Source: Ruminococcus sp. YE282 (lineage in GTDB: Bacteria; Bacillota; Clostridia; Oscillospirales; Acutalibacteraceae). Taken from it: a stretch of 64,000 nt of DNA. A program made the position numbers and the translations under genes. Below, piece after piece: positions 34,515 to 44,596 of this stretch; the first letter of the stretch is position 1, and each line of letters begins with the position of its first letter. Location: the NCBI GenBank assembly GCA_900101355.1, contig FMUV01000008.1:1-64000 (forward strand), read 5' to 3'. The notes beneath the pieces are model-generated. The model was not told where the DNA came from, made no database searches, and saw nothing but the letters and a program-made list of their open reading frames with translations.

Positions 34515-35486
34515 TTACTTATATATCCTGTTGTATAATAAAACAAGACGATAATTCTTAAAACTCAAAAGCAGCTTAAGCTTTTTATTGCAAGTTGCTT
34601 CATCACATTTATTTAATACTTCAATAAAGCTTTCATCATGTAATATAGCGTTACATCTTTTAATCTTATCCTTTTTTGACTCAGAATTATTATCACTCAT
34701 AACATATTTCAAGCAGTTATAAAATCTGAAGAAATATTCATTATAATATTCCTGCATATACTTTTCAGAAATATACGGTTTGCGGTAATTGTATAAAACC
34801 TTAATGCTGTTATATCTGTCAGGATTATAATTTCTTGACTCACTTCCGCCGTTATCTACCCAATAATATCCGTTTACAGGAATATACACCAAACTTTTGC
34901 AATACTTCATAAAATCAATATTAAAGGGAACATCCTCGCCAATCAAATGAGGAATTTTTTTGAATCTGATATTATATTTCTTGATTTTTTCCATTGGAAA
35001 AATTCTAATCCAATTGTTCGGTGAGTAATTATACTTATAAAAAATATAGTATTCAGATATAGGAACTTCTGTAACTTCATCATATCCGGGAATCTTTACT
35101 AAATCTTTGTTTCCGTCAACATCAACAATCGTATATTGGCAATTAACCAAACTGTCCGGATATTTTTCTATGTATGTAACCAAAGTTTGCATCCAATGCG
35201 GTTCAACATAATCGTCGTTGTCACAAAACATAAGGTATTTTCCCTGTGCAATATCTATGCCCTTGTTTCTGGCATCACTTATTCCTCCGTTTGGCTTGTG
35301 AATACACCTTATGTTTGCATGATTTTTGGCATAAGTATCACAGATTTCCGGAGATTTATCAGTTGAACCGTCGTCAACCAATATTATTTCATAATCTGTA
35401 TACGTTTGATTAAGAATACTGTCAACACATCTTGCCAGCAGTTTTTCAGCATTATACACCGGTACAATTACAGAAACATTAACCAT
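34515..35486 (-). CDS. Glycosyltransferase family 2
   Basis: 323 residues. The GT-A core is VSVIVPVYNAEKLLARCVDS, VDDGSTDKSPEICD and GGISDARNKGID, with CDNDDY in the DXD position (an Asn replaces Ser of the usual DSDD). A C-terminal region of about 130 residues should set acceptor choice. It adds one sugar to the lipid-linked repeat unit at the inner membrane face. Confidence 0.9.
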   Translation of the reverse strand: MVNVSVIVPVYNAEKLLARCVDSILNQTYTDYEIILVDDGSTDKSPEICDTYAKNHANIRCIHKPNGGISDARNKGIDIAQGKYLMFCDNDDYVEPHWMQTLVTYIEKYPDSLVNCQYTIVDVDGNKDLVKIPGYDEVTEVPISEYYIFYKYNYSPNNWIRIFPMEKIKKYNIRFKKIPHLIGEDVPFNIDFMKYCKSLVYIPVNGYYWVDNGGSESRNYNPDRYNSIKVLYNYRKPYISEKYMQEYYNEYFFRFYNCLKYVMSDNNSESKKDKIKRCNAILHDESFIEVLNKCDEATCNKKLKLLLSFKNYRLVLLYNRIYK

Positions 35487-35616
35487 TTATAGACATTCCT
35501 TTCTGATTAGCTGTACTATATCAAAATAAATACAATATACTCATTTTATTTAAAAAATCGGCTAAATCAATCTTTACTTTAAATTTAGTATTGATTAAAT
35601 CCGTTGATAATTCTCT

Positions 35617-37161
35617 TTATTTTTTTCTGTTAAAAATACTTGCTACTTTTTTAACAGGAACTCTGAAAATATCTTTCTCATAATCATTCATTACAAATTT
35701 CCAATTAACTGCAATAAATAATATTGTATATGCAGCTATTCCCGCAAACAGTAAAATCCAATTATTCACATCAGCAAAGGATAATACCAATAAGAATACA
35801 ACGCATAGGCCTACGGGGAACAAAAACATTTTTCCGATATTCTTCCAAAATCTCGGAATATCAAGGTTAATTCTCTTCCAATAATACCAGTTCATAATAA
35901 AGCCCTGACCAATTATGCTGGCTATGCCCGTAACAACAGCCGCACCGATAATACCAAATTGATTAACGCAAAGCATGGTACCGCCAACATTTAACAATGC
36001 TATAAACAAATAAACAAGTGAACGGAAGCGATGTTTGTTCTGTGCAACAATAACATTCATCGCAACATTCTGTACGAGCGGCACACATGCAGGAACCATT
36101 GTCGCTATTGCTACCCAATATGCATCTAAATATGACTGACCTACCCACAGAGTCAAAAACTGGCGTCCAAAGGCAATAAATCCGGAACAAACCAAGCCTA
36201 CAATATAGCATTGTATTCTTCCGATTCTAATCATCATATCTGTAAGCTCTTTAGGGTCATTTTTTGTAAAAACAAGTTTGTTTACGCTCGGCGTAAGTAC
36301 ATTTAAAATTCCGATTGTAAAGTTTGACATCATCGCATTGAATGTAGAACCGACATTGTAAACCGCAACACCGATTGTTGCAAGAGCAGGAACCGCACCG
36401 ATGATTAATGTATCTGTTGTGCTGTAAAGCTGGTTAACAATATTTGCGACAAAAATCCAGAATGAGAAGAACAAAATCTCTTTAAGCAGATTAAAAGGCA
36501 TATTCCTGTATTTTGCCTTGATACCTATGGAATGTTTTACATACATCCAATATAAAATCATAACAACTATATTCATAAAAATACTTGAGCAAACCATTCC
36601 GACATTGGCAAATCCCAAATATAATATGATGATATTTACTATCGGTGTTATAACTGTAATGATAATATTTGTAAACTGTAAAAAGACAAAACGTTCGTGA
36701 CAACTTATTACTGCATTGTACGGTGAAAACAAAAACGAAATAGAAGTGTTTATAGTAAGAAGAAAAATAAGCAATTGTAATTCATGCAAACTTTCTTCCG
36801 TCTTAAGCGAATCGGCATATACAAGACCTGCATTTATCGCAATAACCGTTCCCACAACAAACGACACAGCCGCAATAACGGCAAAAATTATATTAAAGAG
36901 GCCCAACATATTTTGCTCGCCCTCTTTATCGCCCTCAAAGCGGTATTTTGTCAGATATCTGACAATCGCTGAACCGATACCAAATGAAATCAACGACAAA
37001 TAACTTGTAACACTTGCCGATAGTCTGTACAATCCGTATTCGTCCTGTCCCAAAATGCTGAGCATAATAGGCGTATAGAACATCGGAATTAATGAACCGA
37101 TCGCCATATTTATGTATGACATAACCGCACCAACGCGAAGCTGATTTTTTACCTTTTTCAT
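35617..37161 (-). CDS. Polysaccharide flippase (Wzx/MATE-like)
   Basis: 514 residues with about 12-14 hydrophobic helices throughout. The N-terminus (VGAVMSYINMAIGSLIPMFY) and the LGQDEYGLYRL motif are typical of PST/Wzx exporters. It would flip the lipid-linked repeat unit outward for polymerisation by the EpsG-like protein. ATG 37161 follows GGGAG. It is followed by 130 bases without a gene before the 34515 transferase. Confidence 0.92.
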   Translation of the reverse strand: MKKVKNQLRVGAVMSYINMAIGSLIPMFYTPIMLSILGQDEYGLYRLSASVTSYLSLISFGIGSAIVRYLTKYRFEGDKEGEQNMLGLFNIIFAVIAAVSFVVGTVIAINAGLVYADSLKTEESLHELQLLIFLLTINTSISFLFSPYNAVISCHERFVFLQFTNIIITVITPIVNIIILYLGFANVGMVCSSIFMNIVVMILYWMYVKHSIGIKAKYRNMPFNLLKEILFFSFWIFVANIVNQLYSTTDTLIIGAVPALATIGVAVYNVGSTFNAMMSNFTIGILNVLTPSVNKLVFTKNDPKELTDMMIRIGRIQCYIVGLVCSGFIAFGRQFLTLWVGQSYLDAYWVAIATMVPACVPLVQNVAMNVIVAQNKHRFRSLVYLFIALLNVGGTMLCVNQFGIIGAAVVTGIASIIGQGFIMNWYYWKRINLDIPRFWKNIGKMFLFPVGLCVVFLLVLSFADVNNWILLFAGIAAYTILFIAVNWKFVMNDYEKDIFRVPVKKVASIFNRKK

Positions 37162-37219
37162 ATATTCTCCCTAATTTACGCTGTTTTAAAGTTATATCTT
37201 TTGCTGATAAAAATTCTAT

Positions 37220-38227
37220 TTATTTATGACCATATTTAAGATTTACTAACTTATCTACCAAGAGTACCAACCTGTAATTTCCGATTTTGTATGCCAAACG
37301 ATATAACGGATGTATAAAACAATTTGTTTTTTTCAATATACTTTTAAATTCAGCACTTTTCATAATAGAATTATTTAACTTAATTTTATTTGTTTCAGAG
37401 TTATTATCTTTGTGAAATGTGTTTCTCAATATTGTTTCATAACTGTAAAAATAACAGTTATAAAATATTTTTAGTTGCTCTTCATCGCAATTCCACTTTT
37501 TCATATAATATTTAATTACATTATAGATACGATTATATATCGACAGCAAATCCGGATAATACTTTTTTGATAAGCTGCTTAAATCGCCTTGAACATAGTT
37601 GTACAATTTATCATTAATAACAATAATACTCTTATTTGTGTTGTCAAGATATTGATAATTAAAGATAAGGTCTTCGCCAAACGACAAATTCTCATCAAAT
37701 TTAATTTTGTTTTTATTAATTACTTCCCTGTCATAAAGTTTACAGACAGGACCTGCGTCAAGCCATAAATTGTGAAGCGTCATTATATCGGCGGCACCGT
37801 ATGTTTCAACATTCGGCAAGGCTTCGTTGATTTCTTCACTGCGCTTAAAGCTGTAATCATCCACGGTCCTAAAATAGCACCAAAAGTTGTCGGCTTCATT
37901 GTATTTGCTTTTAATATCCACCAAGATTTCAAGAAAATTTTTGTCAATATAATCGTCGCTGTCAACAAAACATATGTATTTGCCACGTGAATTATTGATT
38001 CCGACATTTCTTGCACTTGACACTCCGCCGTTTTCCTTATGAATAACCGCTACCCGACTGTCTTTTTGAGCATAATCATCACAAATTTTTCCACTGTTAT
38101 CAGGCGAACCGTCATCAACTAAAATCAATTCAAAATCATTATAGGTCTGACTTAGAATACTGTCAACACAATAGTGTAGTGTATTTTCAACCTTATATAC
38201 AGGAACTACTACGCTTATATTCGGCAT
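37220..38227 (-). CDS. Glycosyltransferase family 2
   Basis: 335 residues. GT-A motifs: ISVVVPVYKVENTLHYCVDS, VDDGSPDNSGKICDDY, GGVSSARNVGINNSRG and CFVDSDDYID. ATG 38227 is seven bases after GGGAGG; longer starts are rejected. The C-terminal half is Lys/Asn-rich with no recognised domain. Confidence 0.9.
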   Translation of the reverse strand: MPNISVVVPVYKVENTLHYCVDSILSQTYNDFELILVDDGSPDNSGKICDDYAQKDSRVAVIHKENGGVSSARNVGINNSRGKYICFVDSDDYIDKNFLEILVDIKSKYNEADNFWCYFRTVDDYSFKRSEEINEALPNVETYGAADIMTLHNLWLDAGPVCKLYDREVINKNKIKFDENLSFGEDLIFNYQYLDNTNKSIIVINDKLYNYVQGDLSSLSKKYYPDLLSIYNRIYNVIKYYMKKWNCDEEQLKIFYNCYFYSYETILRNTFHKDNNSETNKIKLNNSIMKSAEFKSILKKTNCFIHPLYRLAYKIGNYRLVLLVDKLVNLKYGHK

Positions 38228-38337
38228 ATTCATTCCTCCCATACATCTGCACAGGCACACAAAAAGTTTTAATTTCACTTTTTGTGATTTTCCTGTTTAT
38301 AAACATACTTAACTTTAACATTTTCAAAATACTCATA

Positions 38338-39312
38338 CTAAAATCCAATTCCGCTTACGCTTCTTACCTTACAGCATAACATAAAGCATTTATTGGCAAA
38401 TGAATACCAAAAGCGGTTGTTTCCGTCAACATGTGTCAGCTCATCTTTATTGAGTTTACATTCATTTGCATATTTCTCTATAATTTTCTTAGCTTTTTTC
38501 CTATCATCACCATGCATAAATTTAAGTGCGGATTGACAGGAAAAAATACAGGAACCGAAAAAGTCTTTTCTTGCCGTTAAAGCAAGCTGAGGAAACTTGT
38601 TTTCAATAAACTTTTGTCTTTCTGACTTTGCCTCCAAAGCGTCAAGCCGCTTTAGGCTAAAGGTTTTGCCCATAATACTGTCGGGTCGCTGAAAATAATA
38701 ATACATTGTTTCAGATACACGTGCAACCTTTTTGGCTTGAGCAAATACACGATATGTCCAAAATTCATCTTCGTGAAATTTTCCCTTTGGAAACGGGGTC
38801 TCGGCAGCCGTATCATATAAATAAAGTTTATTCCAAACATGCTGACAAAACTGATTTTCGCAAATCAACATTGACAAAGCCGCTTCTCCGTCATACACAT
38901 CGCACATATGCGCACGGTCGGTACTTTCCGCTATATTATCATCATATACTTTTTGCACACCGCACTCGGCAATCTGACAGTCATTTTCAATAATAGCGGA
39001 ATAAAGCAAACTGAAAAAATCTTTTGATATCCAATCATCACTATCTATAAAACTTATATATTTGCCGGTTGCAGCGGCTATTCCGAAATTCCTTGCATCG
39101 GACAATCCGCCGTTCTCCTTATGGATTACCTTTATTCGCTCGTCTTTCAGGGCATATTCGTCACATATTTTCGGACATTCATCCGGAGAACCGTCATCAA
39201 CAAGAATAATCTCAAGGTTATCATAAGTCTGATTTATTATACTTTTAATACATCTTTCCAAATAATCCTGCACCTTATATATAGGTACCACAACACTGAT
39301 TTTATCTTTCAT
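38338..39312 (-). CDS. Glycosyltransferase family 2
   Basis: 324 residues. VPIYKVQDYLERCIKS, VDDGSPDECPKICDEY, GGLSDARNFGIAAATG and FIDSDDWIS mark a GT-A enzyme of the EpsJ/CpsI type. Its start overlaps the stop of the preceding gene (ATGA), so translation is coupled. Confidence 0.9.
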   Translation of the reverse strand: MKDKISVVVPIYKVQDYLERCIKSIINQTYDNLEIILVDDGSPDECPKICDEYALKDERIKVIHKENGGLSDARNFGIAAATGKYISFIDSDDWISKDFFSLLYSAIIENDCQIAECGVQKVYDDNIAESTDRAHMCDVYDGEAALSMLICENQFCQHVWNKLYLYDTAAETPFPKGKFHEDEFWTYRVFAQAKKVARVSETMYYYFQRPDSIMGKTFSLKRLDALEAKSERQKFIENKFPQLALTARKDFFGSCIFSCQSALKFMHGDDRKKAKKIIEKYANECKLNKDELTHVDGNNRFWYSFANKCFMLCCKVRSVSGIGF

Positions 39313-40307
39313 ATATTCTGCTCCGGGTCAAGTTTCTTTTTTCTTAATTTGTCATAAACAGAGTATGCGCACACGTATAAACCCGGCACAAACCTTAACA
39401 TAGATATTGTAATTCTGTCATTTTTTCTGCCATACAAATTTTGTTCTTTATATTTTAAAACCTTGTCCATAAGTTTCCGACGTTCTTTTTTGTACTTGCT
39501 CTTGTCATCAGCAAAAAAATAGTCGCTGAGCAATCGAAGCGAAGAACAGGCCACACGATTCTCTGCCTCAGCCTTATACGGCATATCCGCACTCATACTT
39601 AATATTTTTTCTGAGACATACAATCCCTCTTTTGATTTTCTTAGGCTGCTTCTGCTGTGTGTAGAGCTATCCTCATTGGCGTAATAATTATAAAAGGCTT
39701 TATCGGTATATACTATATTTTTATTTGCACGCTGAAAAAGTTCAAAATTCATCAACAAATCTTCGTTTATAACTATGCTTTCGTCAAGCCTCAAATTATT
39801 TAATAATTTTAACTTATATAACTTGTTACACATTCCGCCCGCAAACAGCGTACCTGATATAAGGCACTTGATGGCGTCATTTTTAGACTGCGAAACTACC
39901 TTTCCTGCGTTTCCTACACAAACAATGCTTCCGTCGGAATTTATATTCTTATAACTGCAATGCGTTATATCTGCGTCATATTTATCCATTAAATCTACGA
40001 GACATTCATACATTTCGGCATCTATTGTATCATCGGAATCCACAAAAGTAATATAGTCTCCTGACGCATTATCAATACCGACATTTCTTGCGTGAGAAAC
40101 GCCGTTGTTATCTATACTTATCAGCTTTATTCTTTTATCACCGACTGCCAACTCGGAAACACATTCGGCAGTTTTGTCGGTTGAACCGTCGTTGATTACT
40201 ATTATCTCAAGACTTTTATAAGTTTGATTCTGTATACTCTCAACACATCTTTTAACTGTCATTTCTGCATTATAGGCAGGGATAATTACGGAAACTATCT
40301 TATTCAT
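39309..40307 (-). CDS. Glycosyltransferase family 2
   Basis: 332 residues. VSVIIPAYNAEMTVKRCVES, INDGSTDKTAECV, NGVSHARNVGIDNASG and FVDSDDTID form the GT-A core. ATG 40307 follows AGGTGAG. A longer in-frame start at 40514 reads back through the 40321 gene and is rejected. The C-terminus is rich in Arg/Lys. Confidence 0.9.
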   Translation of the reverse strand: MNKIVSVIIPAYNAEMTVKRCVESIQNQTYKSLEIIVINDGSTDKTAECVSELAVGDKRIKLISIDNNGVSHARNVGIDNASGDYITFVDSDDTIDAEMYECLVDLMDKYDADITHCSYKNINSDGSIVCVGNAGKVVSQSKNDAIKCLISGTLFAGGMCNKLYKLKLLNNLRLDESIVINEDLLMNFELFQRANKNIVYTDKAFYNYYANEDSSTHSRSSLRKSKEGLYVSEKILSMSADMPYKAEAENRVACSSLRLLSDYFFADDKSKYKKERRKLMDKVLKYKEQNLYGRKNDRITISMLRFVPGLYVCAYSVYDKLRKKKLDPEQNI

Positions 40308-40320
40308 ACATCTCACCTTA

Positions 40321-41514
40321 TTACTGATATAGGCTTGCAATCTCCCAAAGTCCCACATCATCGTTTTCAAATGCTTTTTCAACTTGTCTGAGCATATACG
40401 GAAGCTTAACCTTGTGATTAGGCTTATATTTTTCCAAAAGTTCCTTTGCAACAATAAATAACGCCGACTTATGCTCCTCATCAAAATTGACAAACATAGG
40501 GTAGTAATAAACACTGATGTGCCTTAATATAAGGGTATAAAAAGCATCGTCAATCGGCAAATTCATCTTTTTGTACTGCTTTATAATTTTCAATAAAATA
40601 CCATAGCTGTCGATTGTTTTATAATTATTTTTATCACCCTGTATATGAGAAAAGTTTTGTTCAAACCAACGATATTCATACAAGACTTCGGGAACATAAG
40701 AATAATTTCTGCACTGTGTAAAAATAAGGAATTGGATTATTGTATCTTCATACCAATATCCCGGGAAAAATCTAACCTCATTCCACATCTGTCGTTTGTA
40801 TACCTTACACCATGGCAAACCTGCCAAATTCATAATTTTGTCGGCGTTTTTAAAACCTGACAGATTGTATTTTGAATAAATATTCGGAATAACATCTATA
40901 ACCTGTCCGTTTTTTTCTTTAACAAGATTATGTGCTGCCATTACCATGTCAAAATCACCGGAATACGCTTTATTCATAAGCTTTTCAACAATATCCCCGT
41001 GAACGGTATCATCACAATCCACAAACATCAAGTATTCTCCGACAGCATTATTTATGCCGGTATTTCTTGCAGCTCCGATTCCGGCATTTTTTTGATAAAC
41101 AGCCTTAACTTTAGGATTGCTTTCATATTTTTTTACTATATTTTCAGCGCCGTCGGTAGAACCGTCGTCAACCAGAATAACTTCGTAATTGTACTGTGTT
41201 TTTTGATTGATTAATGTAGAAATACATTCATCTAATATATCTTTATGATTATATACCGGCACAACAATTGATAAATCCACATTTTGATTTATCGGCGGGT
41301 TTATATACTGAGGTTCGGTTTCAGCTGGAGTATAGCAGCTGTCAATAAGCTTATGGGCTTCAGAACAGCTCATACTTACAGAAACTCTTTTTCTGGAAAG
41401 TTTTTTATACCAATACTTAATCATATAAAGAAAAAAAGCAAGTTGGGCAAGAAAAGCGCAGATAAAATCATTGCTTATAATCTTTTTGAACCTAAAATAA
41501 AAACCATGCTTCAT
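40321..41514 (-). CDS. Glycosyltransferase family 2 with N-terminal membrane-associated segment
   Basis: 397 residues. An extra N-terminal stretch of about 75 residues includes the hydrophobic FICAFLAQLAFFLYMIKYW, likely a membrane anchor. The GT-A core follows: LSIVVPVYNHKDILDECIST, VDDGSTDGAENIV, AGIGAARNTGINNAVG and FVDCDDTVH (Cys in place of Ser). The start shares a base with the upstream stop (TAATG). Confidence 0.88.
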   Translation of the reverse strand: MKHGFYFRFKKIISNDFICAFLAQLAFFLYMIKYWYKKLSRKRVSVSMSCSEAHKLIDSCYTPAETEPQYINPPINQNVDLSIVVPVYNHKDILDECISTLINQKTQYNYEVILVDDGSTDGAENIVKKYESNPKVKAVYQKNAGIGAARNTGINNAVGEYLMFVDCDDTVHGDIVEKLMNKAYSGDFDMVMAAHNLVKEKNGQVIDVIPNIYSKYNLSGFKNADKIMNLAGLPWCKVYKRQMWNEVRFFPGYWYEDTIIQFLIFTQCRNYSYVPEVLYEYRWFEQNFSHIQGDKNNYKTIDSYGILLKIIKQYKKMNLPIDDAFYTLILRHISVYYYPMFVNFDEEHKSALFIVAKELLEKYKPNHKVKLPYMLRQVEKAFENDDVGLWEIASLYQ

Positions 41515-42629
41515 TAAACCAACTCCAAGAACATTTTTTCAGCAGCCTTAACCGTATTTTCCGTACTGAAAAACTTTCCCCTTTCCTTTGCCCGTTCTGC
41601 GTATTCTTTCAGCATACCATCTTCAGACAGTATCTTCTTTATTCCGTTATACAAAGCGTCTTCATCATTATCGGTAACAATACCATACTCATTATTATCC
41701 CCAAGCATCTCTTTCATCCCGGACACCTCAACGGTTACAACCGGAACTCCCAATATCAATGCTTCTGTGGCGGCAGTACTGAAACCCTCTGCAAAAGACG
41801 CACAAATAAGCATATCGCACTTTGCAATATATTTATACGGATTAGTTTGATATCCCAATAAAGTAATGCTGTTTTCAAGCCCATTGTTCTTTGCAAACAG
41901 CCTGATGTTTTCCTCCTCGGAACCAACGCCCAAAAAGAATATGTGAGTATTAAATCCCTCGGATTTCAATTTTTTTTGAATATTAACTACTCTGTCGCAA
42001 CCTTTTCTCTTTGCGACTTTTCCGACAACACATATTTTAATTTCATCATCAGAAAACTTGACATCATCAACACATTCCTGTGAAAGATTGATTATCTGCT
42101 TAGTCTCGTTTGTATTGTATAATACTTCAACCGATTTTTTGTAATCAAATATTTCTGTAAAATCTTTCTTTACATATTCCGAAACGCAGATTATCTTGTC
42201 AAATTTATTATAACAGCTCTTTGCCTCTTCGGGGCTTTTGAAAGCATATGAGGCGTCACGAATATTGTGCTGTTCAATATGTATCCAACACACAAGCTTA
42301 GTGTTTAGGTCGGTGCAACCGCTCACAATTCTTGCTGTTGGGCCCTCAAGATATGATACAATTATATCGTAATGTTCTTTTATAAATTTTTTGTATAAGT
42401 GCTTTGGAGAAAACATCTTTAAAATTTGGCTGTTTCCTCTGAAAGTTTTCTTAAAACAATATTTGTATTTTATATCGGCATTTAAAAACTGCTCGTTAAC
42501 ACCGCCCGCAAAAAGGGTTTGAACGGTAATATCAAATTTTGACCTGTCCATATTGTTGACAAGATTAACAAGCACTTTTTCCGCTCCGCCGACAGACAGG
42601 TTTGGTATAAAAAATAAAATTTTCTTCAT
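41514..42629 (-). CDS. Glycosyltransferase family 4
   Basis: 371 residues, GT-B fold. The N-terminal ILFFIPNLSVGGAEKVLVNL is typical. The C-terminal domain carries GKVAKRKGCDRVV, LLGYQTNP, and CASFAEGFSTAATEALILGV with the EX7E donor motif. It is a retaining transferase of the capsule assembly set. Confidence 0.92.
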   Translation of the reverse strand: MKKILFFIPNLSVGGAEKVLVNLVNNMDRSKFDITVQTLFAGGVNEQFLNADIKYKYCFKKTFRGNSQILKMFSPKHLYKKFIKEHYDIIVSYLEGPTARIVSGCTDLNTKLVCWIHIEQHNIRDASYAFKSPEEAKSCYNKFDKIICVSEYVKKDFTEIFDYKKSVEVLYNTNETKQIINLSQECVDDVKFSDDEIKICVVGKVAKRKGCDRVVNIQKKLKSEGFNTHIFFLGVGSEEENIRLFAKNNGLENSITLLGYQTNPYKYIAKCDMLICASFAEGFSTAATEALILGVPVVTVEVSGMKEMLGDNNEYGIVTDNDEDALYNGIKKILSEDGMLKEYAERAKERGKFFSTENTVKAAEKMFLELV

Positions 42630-42639
42630 AGTGTTATCC

Positions 42640-43536
42640 TCACAAATGCTCTCTGCTGCTTCGTTTAAGATATGCGGTAAACAACATTCCTGCCGGATAA
42701 AGCAACACGGTCAACACCTTGCGGGGTGAACATGAAATGCAAGGTTCTTTTGCAATTCTGCAAGACGATATATAATGAACGGTCTTTTTTACGACATACT
42801 TAAAAGGAACGTTCTTAAATGACATATCAAGCATTCGTGTTTCCCTAAAGCTTCTCGGACTGCGTAAATACTGTTTAAACACGGTAGTAGTCATACCGTC
42901 CGACTGATAATCTACATGGCACAGCTTCTTATTCAACACCAAAAAATCATATTTTTGGCTGATTTTTAAATGAAGATAATGTGGATTAAAATCTTTTTCA
43001 CCCGGGAACTCCTTCATAGGTGCAACCGACTTATATAAATCTGTTCTGACAACATCCTTTCGGTCGCCATTTACAATCGGGTACTTGCCGACAGCCAAAT
43101 CAATAAGATTTATGCTCTTTTGGTCGGGAAGCAAATCTCCGATAACTTTGCCCTCGGGGTCACAATCCAGTCCCACTATACCCGCAAAGCCTTCATCTCT
43201 ATGCTGTTTCCAGAAAGACACTATTGTTTCAACTGAGTCATCAGTCAGATAATCGTCACTGTCAACGCACATACAAAGCTCGGTATCGGCAATTTCAATA
43301 GCCTTGTTGTAACCTGAAGCCAATCCGCCGTTTTCTTTATAAACATATTTTATTTCAAATCCGTTATTCAGTTTTTGCCACCCGTTTACAAGCGCTTTGG
43401 TGTTATCTGTTGAACCGTCGTCAACAACAATCCAAACAAAATCTTTCAATGTCTGTCTGCAAAGAGCCTCATAGCCCTTATTCAGACAATACGCTCTGTT
43501 ATAAGTAGGTGTAAAAATTGTTAAGGTTGGTTTCAT
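42640..43536 (-). CDS. Glycosyltransferase family 2 (shorter form)
   Basis: 298 residues. LTIFTPTYNRAYCLNKGYEA, VDDGSTDNTKALVNGW, GGLASGYNKAIEIADT and CVDSDDYLT define a GT-A enzyme of a different subgroup from its neighbours (SGYNKAI instead of SDARNxGI). It ends in a basic, hydrophobic helix that may contact the membrane. Confidence 0.9.
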   Translation of the reverse strand: MKPTLTIFTPTYNRAYCLNKGYEALCRQTLKDFVWIVVDDGSTDNTKALVNGWQKLNNGFEIKYVYKENGGLASGYNKAIEIADTELCMCVDSDDYLTDDSVETIVSFWKQHRDEGFAGIVGLDCDPEGKVIGDLLPDQKSINLIDLAVGKYPIVNGDRKDVVRTDLYKSVAPMKEFPGEKDFNPHYLHLKISQKYDFLVLNKKLCHVDYQSDGMTTTVFKQYLRSPRSFRETRMLDMSFKNVPFKYVVKKTVHYISSCRIAKEPCISCSPRKVLTVLLYPAGMLFTAYLKRSSREHL

Positions 43537-43560
43537 ACGGAGCTTCTCCCAAAGAATTTA

Positions 43561-44577
43561 TTAATTACCTGAAACTTTTGTTCTTGATATGTTATGACCG
43601 CTCTTGTACTTTATATAGCTTCCCAATATGCAAATGGTGTTATTAAAGCCAAAAATCTTGTATACAAATCTGCTGAGTTTTGTCTTTTTGGAATTACTGT
43701 AACTTAGCACGGAGGATGTATCCTTAAAATGCTTTTTCACGTTTTTTCTTTCCTCTTTGGTAATGTATGTGCATAATCCTAAAGCTGAAAACCAAAGATA
43801 TGACGCAAAGCAAAGTTCGTAATTTTTAACCGGATTATCATTGCTTTTATAAAAATCAATACTTCCCTGTACAACACTGAGTACATCAGTAACATTTTTT
43901 TCTTTTATAGTGTGTGTAACCGAACCTTTTCTGTCAGATCTGCAAATAAACAAAGGTTCATTTATAATATCAACATCTTTTATAACACGCAAAATACGAA
44001 TCATCCATTCGTTATCTTCGCATACAAGCCCGCTTTTGAAATATAATTTTTCATTTATAACAAAATCTCTTTTAAGGATTTTAGTGCAGGCTGAAACTTC
44101 CATATTTCCGTTGTCCAAAAGGGATTTATAATAACTTTCTACCGAGTCGGTCTTTAAATCGGCAAAATTCTTGTGTTCATTTCTTTGAAGATACCCAAAA
44201 TCTTCCTCGTAATCAAAAGAAGTAAACAAAAACATCTCTGTCTTGGGATGCTTTAAAACATAGTCAACCATACTCTTTAGGCTGACGTTTTGATTCCACC
44301 AGTCATCACTGTCTATAAACATAAGATACTTTCCTGTGGCAGCATCAATACCGGTATTGCGTGCCACCGAAGCACCGCCGTTTTTTTGATGAATAACATT
44401 TATAAAGTCGTACTTTTCCGAATACTCATCGCAAATTCTCGGGCTGTTATCCTTTGAGCCGTCATCAACCAATATTATTTCCATATCTTCATAATTTTGT
44501 TTTATTACGCTGTCTACACAATTTTTTAAATACTCTTCAACATTATACACCGGAATTATCAAGCTTATAAGCGGCAT
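43561..44577 (-). CDS. Glycosyltransferase family 2
   Basis: 338 residues. ISLIIPVYNVEEYLKNCVDS, VDDGSKDNSPRICDEY, GGASVARNTGIDAATG and FIDSDDWWN. Start ATG 44577 follows GGGGGGAG. It is closely similar in layout to the 38338 and 44597 enzymes, suggesting tandem duplication. Confidence 0.9.
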   Translation of the reverse strand: MPLISLIIPVYNVEEYLKNCVDSVIKQNYEDMEIILVDDGSKDNSPRICDEYSEKYDFINVIHQKNGGASVARNTGIDAATGKYLMFIDSDDWWNQNVSLKSMVDYVLKHPKTEMFLFTSFDYEEDFGYLQRNEHKNFADLKTDSVESYYKSLLDNGNMEVSACTKILKRDFVINEKLYFKSGLVCEDNEWMIRILRVIKDVDIINEPLFICRSDRKGSVTHTIKEKNVTDVLSVVQGSIDFYKSNDNPVKNYELCFASYLWFSALGLCTYITKEERKNVKKHFKDTSSVLSYSNSKKTKLSRFVYKIFGFNNTICILGSYIKYKSGHNISRTKVSGN

Positions 44578-44596
44578 ATAAACTCCCCCCCAAGAA

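Noticed and set aside
40308..40514. Extended start of the 39309 glycosyltransferase
   Set aside because: It reads back through the 40321 gene; ATG 40307 with AGGTGAG begins exactly at the conserved GT2 core.
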